Assembly: GCA_964370085.1 (NCBI GenBank)
Contig: CAYJHI010000029.1
Coordinates: forward strand, 1-13,464
Length of the DNA stretch: 13,464 bases
Direction of reading: 5' to 3'
Source: CARZYU01 sp964370085
GTDB taxonomy: Bacteria > Bacillota_I > Bacilli_A > RF39 > UBA660
The first letter of the stretch is position 1; each line of letters starts with the position of its first letter. Position numbers and translations under genes: made by a program. Below, one piece after another: positions 5,856 to 12,007 of this stretch. The notes under the pieces were generated by a model. That model saw nothing but the letters and a program-made list of their open reading frames with translations. It did not search any database and was not told the origin of the DNA.

Positions 5856-7226
5856 ATGAACATGGATATTCTATGGTCTAATTTTTTAGAACAAATTAAA
5901 GCAGAAGCATCATCATTATCTTATGATACGTGGTTTAAAGAACTTAAATTATACGATTATAAGGAAGGCAAGGCTAGGGTAGTTGTTCCTATGTTAATTC
6001 ATAAAAAACATATTAGAGAAAATTATTTAGATTTGATGGAACAAATATTAAGTTCTTTAACTGGAGCTAGTGTTGATATTGAGTTTTTTATGCCTGATGA
6101 AATAACGGAAAATATTAAAATTGAAGAAGAGGTTGTTATTCCTAGTTCTAATAATATTAATTCTTCTAGTAGTAGTGTTAATTCTAATTTAAAAAGTTCT
6201 TATACGTTTGATTCTTTTATAGTAGGGAATAGCAATAAATTTGCTCATGCAGCAGCACTTTCGGTTGCAGAGAATCCTGGTACAATGTACAATCCTTTAT
6301 TTTTATATGGAAATAGTGGGTTAGGTAAAACTCATTTGATGCATGCTATAGGTAATTACATTTTAACGCAAACAAATAAAAAAGTACTTTATGTTACTAG
6401 TGATCAATTTATACAAGATTTTATTGGAATTAACAAAAAAGATGATAATGGGACTAATTTTAATTATATTGATTTTTTTAAAAATAAATACCGTAATGTT
6501 GATGTATTAATTATTGATGATATACAATTTTTGGGTGGCGCAACACAAACACAGCAAGAATTTTTTCATACTTTTAACACTTTATACAATGATAGTAAAC
6601 AAATTATTATATCTTCGGATAGATCTCCGGATGACTTAAAATTACTTGAAGATCGTTTGCGAACTCGATTTTGTTGGGGATTAACAGTTAATATTTTTCC
6701 TCCTGATTTTGAATTAAGAATTGCAATTCTTAAGAAAAAAATTGCAGCAGGAGCGTTTGGTAAAGAAATACCTGAAGACGTTATTGAATATATTGCGTCT
6801 AATATGGGAAGTGATGTTAGACAATTAGAAGGGTCGATTACAAGACTTGTTGCTTATTCTACGATGATGGGTGGAATACAAATCACTTTAGATCTTGCTT
6901 TAGAAGCTCTCAAAGACTTTATAAATAAAGGGATTAGTGAGAAAAATGATGTTCATAGAATACAAAAAATAGTAAGTGAATACTTTCAAATTTCTGTAGA
7001 GGATATAAAAAGTAAAAAGAGAAGTAATAATATTGCTTTTCCTAGACAAATTGCTATGTATCTCTGTAGAAATTTAACTAATGAGTCTTTTCCTAAAATA
7101 GGAACTGAGTTTGGAGGGAAAGATCATTCTACTGTTATGCACTCAGTTGAAAAAATAGAACTACAAATAAAAACTAATAAAGAAGTAGAAAATTTAATCG
7201 AAAAATTTAAAAAAGATATTAACTGA
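5856..7226 (+). CDS. dnaA: DnaA, chromosomal replication initiator ATPase
   Basis: From the ATG at 5856 the protein has 456 residues, the normal length. DnaA binds origin boxes, oligomerises with ATP and melts oriC to load the helicase. Domain I (about 1-80, with the conserved SYDTWFKEL at 22-30) is followed by a Ser/Asn-rich linker (about 81-115). The AAA+ domain has Walker A GNSGLGKT (152-159), Walker B LIIDDIQF (218-225), SSDRSP (253-258) and LEDRLRTRFCWGL (264-276), which carries the arginine finger. The C-terminal helix-turn-helix has the signature FGGKDHSTVMH (419-429) that reads the DnaA box. The stop is TGA, which shows that TGA is not a tryptophan codon here. It lies between two box clusters and its promoter is overlapped by one, suggesting autoregulation. 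Confidence 0.98.
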   Translation: MNMDILWSNFLEQIKAEASSLSYDTWFKELKLYDYKEGKARVVVPMLIHKKHIRENYLDLMEQILSSLTGASVDIEFFMPDEITENIKIEEEVVIPSSNNINSSSSSVNSNLKSSYTFDSFIVGNSNKFAHAAALSVAENPGTMYNPLFLYGNSGLGKTHLMHAIGNYILTQTNKKVLYVTSDQFIQDFIGINKKDDNGTNFNYIDFFKNKYRNVDVLIIDDIQFLGGATQTQQEFFHTFNTLYNDSKQIIISSDRSPDDLKLLEDRLRTRFCWGLTVNIFPPDFELRIAILKKKIAAGAFGKEIPEDVIEYIASNMGSDVRQLEGSITRLVAYSTMMGGIQITLDLALEALKDFINKGISEKNDVHRIQKIVSEYFQISVEDIKSKKRSNNIAFPRQIAMYLCRNLTNESFPKIGTEFGGKDHSTVMHSVEKIELQIKTNKEVENLIEKFKKDIN

Positions 7227-7367
7227 TATGGGGAAAAAAAATTGTTTTCAACATTTTATTAACAGGTAAAATTTACTTTTTATCTTAGTTTAATATAAGA
7301 AAATAGTATTTATCAACAGTTTCCACAGTAATAATATAAAAAACATATAAGAAAGAAGGAATTATAA
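7227..7367. other. oriC, downstream half: dnaA-dnaN intergenic DnaA boxes and AT-rich trinucleotide run
   Basis: Four plus-strand DnaA-box-like 9-mers are visible: TTTTCAACA 7245-7253, TTATTAACA 7256-7264, TTATCAACA 7310-7318 and GTTTCCACA 7319-7327. The best matches TTATCCACA at 8/9 and the others at 7/9. The last two are directly abutting. They are followed immediately by TAATAATAT (7329-7337), a run of TAA/TAT triplets resembling the DnaA-trio elements that guide DnaA onto single-stranded DNA in B. subtilis, and then by A-rich DNA. A weak promoter-like pair (TTTACT 7272-7277, TATAAG 7294-7299, 16-bp spacer) could serve dnaN. I see no terminator after dnaA, so dnaA-dnaN co-transcription is possible. 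Confidence 0.7.
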
Positions 7368-8492
7368 ATGAAATTAACAATTAAAAAAGATGTATTATTA
7401 GAAGGACTTAATAAAGTCTCTAAGGCTATTTCTACAAAGAATTTAATACCTGTATTAGCAGGAATAAAGTTTGATTTAAAAAAGAATAAACTTATTCTTA
7501 CTGCTAGTGATAACGATATTACTATACAAACTATTATTGAAGGTAATGATAATGATATTGTAATTGATAAAGAGGGTAGTATTATTATTCAAGGAAAATA
7601 TATACTTGATATAGTACGCAAATTACCAGAAGAGTTTATTAATATAGAAGTAATTGATGAGTTAAAAATATTAATTTATACTAGTAATAGTGAATTTAAC
7701 TTAAATGGCATTAGTGAGAAAGAATATCCTAATATAGATTTAGAAGAAAGTAAAAAACCTATAACTATAAATAATAGAGAACTTAAAAAAATAGTTCATG
7801 AAACTGCTTTTGCTTCTTCTAATGATGAATCTAAGCCAGTTTTAACAGGGTTAAACATTAAAATAATAGGGGATATATTAGAATGTAATTCGACTGACTC
7901 TTATCGTTTGGCTAGAAAAATAGTTAAATTATCACAAAATAGTGATGAAAATTATAATATTGTTATACCTAGTAAGAACATTTTAGAGTTTATTAGAATT
8001 GTTAGTGATAGTGATGAAGATATAAAACTTCATATATTTAATAATAAAATATTATTTTCTTACAAAAACATCATGTTTCAATCTCGTTTAATAAATGGTA
8101 ATTATCCTAATACCGCTAATTTGATTCCTACTGATGAGATGTTAGTTATAAAAACTAAAATTTCTAAATTTTATAGTGTTATTGATCGTGTTAGTATTTT
8201 AACTAGTGATAAAGAGAAAAATATCGTTACTTTGGAAACAATAGATAATAATCTTGTTTTAAAATCTTCTTCATTAGAAATAGGTAGAGTAGAAGAAAAA
8301 ATGGAAATAGAGAAAAATAATAATGAGAATATTAAAATATCTTTTAGTGCTAAATATATGATGGAAGCTTTAAAAAGTTTTGAAGAAGATGATATCGAAA
8401 TTCATTTTTATGGAGAAATCAAACCAATTATTATTAAAAATATTGATAATGAATCTTTAATTCAATTAGTTTTACCAATTAGAACATATTAA
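7368..8492 (+). CDS. dnaN: DnaN, DNA polymerase III beta sliding clamp
   Basis: This 374-residue protein matches the family's usual 370-380. It forms the ring dimer that tethers replicative polymerase to DNA and recruits many repair proteins through a pocket on its surface. The three repeated clamp domains are visible as about 1-120, 130-250 and 255-374. Recognisable blocks are KPVLTGLNIKI (156-166), the pocket sequence TDSYRLAR (176-183), NGNYPNTANLIP (243-254) and the C-terminal LVLPIRTY (367-374), whose terminal residues line the protein-binding cleft. The ATG at 7368 has AAGGA 7 nt upstream. It follows the downstream half of oriC, in the invariant dnaA-dnaN order. Confidence 0.97.
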   Translation: MKLTIKKDVLLEGLNKVSKAISTKNLIPVLAGIKFDLKKNKLILTASDNDITIQTIIEGNDNDIVIDKEGSIIIQGKYILDIVRKLPEEFINIEVIDELKILIYTSNSEFNLNGISEKEYPNIDLEESKKPITINNRELKKIVHETAFASSNDESKPVLTGLNIKIIGDILECNSTDSYRLARKIVKLSQNSDENYNIVIPSKNILEFIRIVSDSDEDIKLHIFNNKILFSYKNIMFQSRLINGNYPNTANLIPTDEMLVIKTKISKFYSVIDRVSILTSDKEKNIVTLETIDNNLVLKSSSLEIGRVEEKMEIEKNNNENIKISFSAKYMMEALKSFEEDDIEIHFYGEIKPIIIKNIDNESLIQLVLPIRTY

Positions 8493-8542
8493 TGACAAAA
8501 TTCGAGTTTTTTCGACTATTATAAGTGTTATTATATCTTCCA

Positions 8543-8564
8543 GAAAACGACATATTTCGTTTTC
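8543..8564 (+). promoter_or_regulatory. inverted repeat just upstream of the comK-like gene
   Basis: GAAAACGA (8543-8550) and TCGTTTTC (8557-8564) form a perfect 8-bp inverted repeat with a 6-nt spacer (CATATT). It ends 15 bp before the start codon and 2 bp before the AAAGGGGG ribosome site. It may be an RNA hairpin affecting translation or a DNA operator. It has no U-run after it, so a terminator is unlikely. No clear -35/-10 pair is visible in the 87-bp dnaN-comK gap. Confidence 0.55.
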
Positions 8565-8579
8565 ATAAAGGGGGATTAT

Positions 8580-9023
8580 ATGAATAATTATGAAATTAAT
8601 GAAGGAACACTAGCAGTTTTATCTTCAAAAGGTGAAAATACACTAATTTTTGAAGATAAAAAAGAATATCAAATTGAAGGAAATGCATTTGAAATAATGG
8701 AGAATAGCTGTCAATATTTTGGGAGCAGTTATTTAGGAAGGGTACAAGGATCTGAATATTTATTAGGAAAAGGTTATAAAATGCCAATAATTGTGGATGA
8801 AGTTAGAAATATTATATTTTTTCCAACTATTTCCCCAACTTCTGTGGATTGTGCATGGTTAGCACTTAATCATATTAAAAGAATCGAAGAATTAGAAGAA
8901 AATACAAAAATTATATTTAATAATAGTAAAGAAATTATTTTACCATTGTCCTACAGAAGCCTTCAAAATCAATTATATCGAGCTGCTAGGCTTGATTCTA
9001 TAATTAGAAGCAGAAAAAAATAA
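8580..9023 (+). CDS. comK: ComK-family competence transcription factor (short form)
   Basis: This 147-residue protein resembles ComK, the master activator of competence genes in Bacillus, which binds AT-boxes (AAAA-N5-TTTT) in pairs. Shared blocks, recalled from B. subtilis ComK, are SCQYFGSSYLGR (43-54), MPIIVD (68-73), FFPTISPTSVDCAWLALNHI (80-99), IIFNNSKEIILPLSY (111-125) and NQLYRAARL (130-138). It ends soon after the NQxYRxAxL block, whereas B. subtilis ComK (192 residues) continues for several dozen residues. The ATG has AAAGGGGG 5 nt upstream. The gene sits between dnaN and recF, where most Bacillota carry a small S4-domain gene. A terminator follows it. Whether it drives competence here, or has become a different regulator, cannot be told from sequence. 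Confidence 0.82.
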   Translation: MNNYEINEGTLAVLSSKGENTLIFEDKKEYQIEGNAFEIMENSCQYFGSSYLGRVQGSEYLLGKGYKMPIIVDEVRNIIFFPTISPTSVDCAWLALNHIKRIEELEENTKIIFNNSKEIILPLSYRSLQNQLYRAARLDSIIRSRKK

Positions 9024-9024
9024 G

Positions 9025-9051
9025 AAAAAGCGAAAAAAACTCGCTTTTTTT
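9025..9051 (+). terminator. intrinsic terminator after comK
   Basis: AAAAAGCGA (9025-9033) pairs perfectly with TCGCTTTTT (9041-9049) across a 7-nt A-rich loop, ending in a run of seven Ts. It starts 2 bp after the comK stop. It separates dnaN-comK from the recF-gyrB-gyrA unit. Confidence 0.85.
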
Positions 9052-9061
9052 AGTTGTTTTT

Positions 9062-9070
9062 TGATATAAT
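9062..9070 (+). promoter_or_regulatory. extended -10 promoter for recF-gyrB-gyrA
   Basis: TGATATAAT is a perfect extended -10 element (TGn plus TATAAT). No good -35 is found 16-18 bp upstream, where the terminator arm lies, which is typical of extended -10 promoters. Transcription would start near 9077, leaving a leader of about 60 nt before recF. Confidence 0.7.
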
Positions 9071-9115
9071 AGAGTTGTAGGTATAGGAGTACTAGATTAG
9101 GGGGTAAATTAAAAT

Positions 9116-9142
9116 ATGGCAAAAAAAAAGAGGTTTAAATGA
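9116..9142 (+). CDS. possible 8-codon leader ORF overlapping the recF start
   Basis: ATG at 9116 opens a short frame reading MAKKKRFK and stopping at TGA 9140-9142, which overlaps the recF ATG (9139-9141) as ATGA. AGGGGG lies 11 nt upstream of its ATG, a somewhat long spacing. The recF ribosome site (AGAGG, 9129-9133) is inside this ORF, so its translation could open or couple recF initiation. It contains nine consecutive A residues (9121-9129); one extra base there would fuse it in frame to recF. It may equally be chance in A-rich DNA. Confidence 0.35.
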   Translation: MAKKKRFK

Positions 9143-10069
9143 TTTTAACTAAAATAAATCTTTTAAATTTTAGAAATTATTCTACTTTGTCATTAAAATT
9201 AAATAATAATGTTAATATTTTTATAGGTAATAATGGACAAGGTAAAACTAATATTTTAGAAAGTATTTATATTTTGGGGCTTACAAAAACTTTTCGTAAT
9301 GGTATTGAGGAAAATTTAATTAAATTTAAAAAGGAAAAGCTAGTAATTAAAGGAACTGTACGAAATGATAAGGTATTAAAAGATTTAGAAATAAATATTG
9401 GTAAGGATGGTAAAAATAGTTTAGTAAATAAGACGGTGGTTAGAAAACTGTCAGATTATATAGCTAATTTGAATATTATTTTATTTACTCCAGACGATTT
9501 AGAAATTATAAAAGATTCACCTTCTATTAGAAGAAATATTGTTAATATNNNNNNNNNNNNNNNNNNNNNNNNNNNNNNNNNNNNNNNNNNNNNNNNNNNN
9601 NNNNNNNNNNNNNNNNNNNNNNNNNNNNNNNNNNNNNNNNNNNNNNNNTATTTCTTTATTGTTGAGAGATAAGTTTAATTCTAATTTTAAAAGAGAACTT
9701 GAAAAAGGAACTACTTTATATGGTCCTCATAGAGATGATTTTTTATTTTTGTTAGATGATAATGAGCTTAAGTTGTTCGGATCACAAGGACAACAGAGAT
9801 TAGCTATTATAGCATATAAGTTGGCAGAAATCCCTATTTTTGTGGAAAAAACCGGTACAAATCCTATATTATTATTTGATGATATATTTAGTGAATTAGA
9901 TAAAGTTAAAAAAAATAAGTTATTAAAGTATATTAATCAAAATATTCAAGTTATTATAACAACTACCGATTTAAAAGATATTAGTAAAAAAATTGTTGAT
10001 TGTTCTTCTGTTTTTGAAGTATCTGATGGAATAGTAGTTAAGAAAGAAGGTAAAAAGAATGATAGATAA
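9139..10069 (+). CDS. recF: RecF, recombination mediator ATPase (interrupted by assembly gap)
   Basis: RecF is an SMC/ABC-like ATPase that loads RecA at gaps with RecO and RecR. The first 136 residues carry FRNYSTLSL (11-19), Walker A GNNGQGKT (30-37) and FTPDDLEIIKDSPSIRRNIV (116-135). After the Ns the protein resumes in a different frame from 9650 with GPHRDDF, the signature FGSQGQQRL and Walker B ILLFDDIFSELD. Typical RecF proteins are about 360-370 residues, and comparing the GPHRDD position with the family suggests some 100-140 residues are missing rather than the 33 implied by 100 Ns. The frames fit if the true missing length is a multiple of three, so the gene is probably intact in the cell. 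Its last 11 bp overlap gyrB. Confidence 0.93.
9549..9648. other. assembly gap (100 Ns) inside recF
   Basis: Exactly 100 consecutive Ns, the usual placeholder for a scaffold gap of unknown length. The flanking sequence codes for the two ends of one protein, so the join is credible, but anything inserted in the gap would be invisible. Confidence 0.98.
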
Positions 10070-11996
10070 AGAAAAAATTGAACAGGCATACGATTCGTCG
10101 TCTATTCAGGTATTAGAAGGATTAGAAGCTGTTAGAAAAAGACCAGGTATGTATATTGGTACTACTAGTGAAAAAGGTCTTCATCATTTGGTTTGGGAAA
10201 TAGTAGATAATGCTATTGATGAAGCTTTAGCTGGATATTGTGATGATATTGAAGTTATTATCAACAAAGATAATTCAATTACTGTTAAAGACGATGGTAG
10301 GGGTATTCCTACAGGTGTTCATCCTAAAACTGGTATTTCAACAGTAGAAACAGTTTATACAGTATTGCATGCTGGTGGTAAATTTGGTGGTAGTGGTTAT
10401 AAAGTTTCAGGAGGATTGCACGGAGTAGGTGCTTCTGTTGTTAATGCTCTTAGTTCATCAGTTATTGTTACAGTTTATCAGAATGAAAAAGTACACCAAA
10501 TTCAATTTGGTGAAGGTGGTAAAACACTTTCTCCATTACAAATTATTGATGAATGTAGTATTGATAGAACGGGTACTACTGTTACGTTTAAACCAGATCC
10601 TACTATTTTTACAGAAACAACAGTTTATGATTATGATATTTTAAAATCAAGACTTAGAGAACTTGCTTTTTTAAATAAGGGCTTACGTATTATTTTAAAT
10701 GATGATCGTGATGAAGCTGCTAAAAGAACAGATACTTATTTGTTTGAAGGTGGTATTTCTGAATACGTTAAAATGCTTAATGAAAGTAAAAGTCCTATTC
10801 ATGAACAAATTATTCATTTAGAAGGTGAATCTAATGATATTTCATTAGAAGTTGCAATGCAATATAATTCTAGTTATACTTCAAGTATTTATTCTTTTGC
10901 TAATAACATTAAAACACATGAGGGTGGAACACATGAAGAAGGTGTTAAAAGAGCTTTAACTCGTATAATTAATAGTTATGGAAAAAATAATAAGATTTTA
11001 AAGGATAATGATGAACCTTTATCTGGTGATGATGTTAGAGAAGGTCTTACTATGATTGTTTCTTGTAAGCATCCTAATCCGCAATTTGAAGGACAAACTA
11101 AAACTAAATTAGGAAATGCAGAAGTTAGAAAAATAGCTGATGATGTATTTGCTGAAGGTTTTGAAAGATTTTTATTAGAAAATCCAGATGCAGCTAGAAT
11201 TGTTGTTGATAAAGCTATGACTGCAGCTCGTGCTAGAGTAGCGGCAAAAAAAGCAAGAGAACTTACAAGACGTAAGGGAGGATTAGAATTAACTAATCAA
11301 TGGGGAAAACTTACAGATTGTTCAAGTAAAAATGCTTCTGAGTCTGAGGTATTTATAGTCGAAGGGGATAGTGCAGCAGGACCAGCTAAACAAGGAAGAA
11401 ATTCGAAAACACAAGCGGTATTGCCAATTAGAGGTAAAATATTGAATGTGGAAAAAGCTAGACTTGATAAAGTATTAGGTAATGAAGAAATTCGTAGTTT
11501 AATTACAGCTTTTGGTACTGGAATAGGTGAGGAATTTGATCTTGCTAAACTTCGTTATCATAAAATAATAATTATGACGGATGCCGACGTAGATGGTGCT
11601 CATATTAGAACATTGTTATTAACATTCTTTTATCGTTATTTTAAACCTTTAGTAGAAGAAGGTCATGTTTATGCAGCCCAACCACCGTTATTTAAGGTTA
11701 GTCATGGTAAAACTAATAAATATGTATTAAATGAGTTTGAAAGAGATGAATATCTTAAGACGTTACCTGAAAATACAAAATATGATATTGTTCGTATGAA
11801 AGGGTTAGGGGAAATGGATTCAATTGAGTTGCGTGAAACAACTATGCATATTGATACTCGTGTATTGAAAAAAATAAGTATTGAGGATGCAGTGCTTGCT
11901 GACGAGATGTTTCAAATATTAATGGGTGAAGAAGTAGAACCTAGAAGAAAATTTATAGAAGATAATGCCTTAAAGGTTAAAAATCTGGATATATAG
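10059..11996 (+). CDS. gyrB: GyrB, DNA gyrase subunit B
   Basis: This 645-residue protein has the normal length for Bacillota GyrB. It provides the ATPase and part of the DNA-cleavage metal site of gyrase, which introduces negative supercoils. The GHKL ATPase domain shows EIVDNAIDEALAGY (47-60; Glu47 general base, Asn51 magnesium ligand), DDGRGIP (78-84) and GGLHGVGASVVNALS (118-132). QTKTKLGN (346-353) carries the transducer lysine. The TOPRIM domain has EGDSAAGPAKQGR (435-447), PIRGKILN (456-463) and DADVDGAHIRTL (508-519), with metal ligands Glu435, Asp508 and Asp510. The ending EPRRKFIEDNA (627-637) is typical. The EGDSAAGPA segment differs from the usual EGDSAGGSA. Start has AAGG 8 nt upstream within recF, and the genes overlap by 11 bp. 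gyrB rather than parE is indicated by the recF-gyrA neighbours. Confidence 0.97.
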   Translation: MIDKEKIEQAYDSSSIQVLEGLEAVRKRPGMYIGTTSEKGLHHLVWEIVDNAIDEALAGYCDDIEVIINKDNSITVKDDGRGIPTGVHPKTGISTVETVYTVLHAGGKFGGSGYKVSGGLHGVGASVVNALSSSVIVTVYQNEKVHQIQFGEGGKTLSPLQIIDECSIDRTGTTVTFKPDPTIFTETTVYDYDILKSRLRELAFLNKGLRIILNDDRDEAAKRTDTYLFEGGISEYVKMLNESKSPIHEQIIHLEGESNDISLEVAMQYNSSYTSSIYSFANNIKTHEGGTHEEGVKRALTRIINSYGKNNKILKDNDEPLSGDDVREGLTMIVSCKHPNPQFEGQTKTKLGNAEVRKIADDVFAEGFERFLLENPDAARIVVDKAMTAARARVAAKKARELTRRKGGLELTNQWGKLTDCSSKNASESEVFIVEGDSAAGPAKQGRNSKTQAVLPIRGKILNVEKARLDKVLGNEEIRSLITAFGTGIGEEFDLAKLRYHKIIIMTDADVDGAHIRTLLLTFFYRYFKPLVEEGHVYAAQPPLFKVSHGKTNKYVLNEFERDEYLKTLPENTKYDIVRMKGLGEMDSIELRETTMHIDTRVLKKISIEDAVLADEMFQILMGEEVEPRRKFIEDNALKVKNLDI

Positions 11997-12007
11997 GAGG
12001 ATAAATA

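Noticed and set aside
7224..7226. Mycoplasma-type genetic code (TGA = Trp)
   Set aside because: dnaA ends naturally at TGA after its last helix, and the other genes here read through with TGG tryptophans and no internal TGA.
8497..8556. ComK AT-boxes (AAAA-N5-TTTT) upstream of comK suggesting self-activation
   Set aside because: Only 7/8 matches at 8497-8509 and 8544-8556, separated by 34 bp rather than a known K-box spacing; such matches are frequent in AT-rich DNA.
8596..8787. Minus-strand open frame of 63 codons opposite comK
   Set aside because: It is antisense to a conserved-looking protein and is Leu/Phe-rich as expected from reversed Lys/Glu codons.
9052..9138. Remnant of the S4-domain gene yaaA/rlbA before recF
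   Set aside because: No recognisable S4 sequence is present; only a promoter, leader and an 8-codon frame are visible.
10429..10644. Alternative-frame ORF inside gyrB
   Set aside because: It lies within the GyrB ATPase domain coding sequence and its leucine-rich translation resembles nothing I know.
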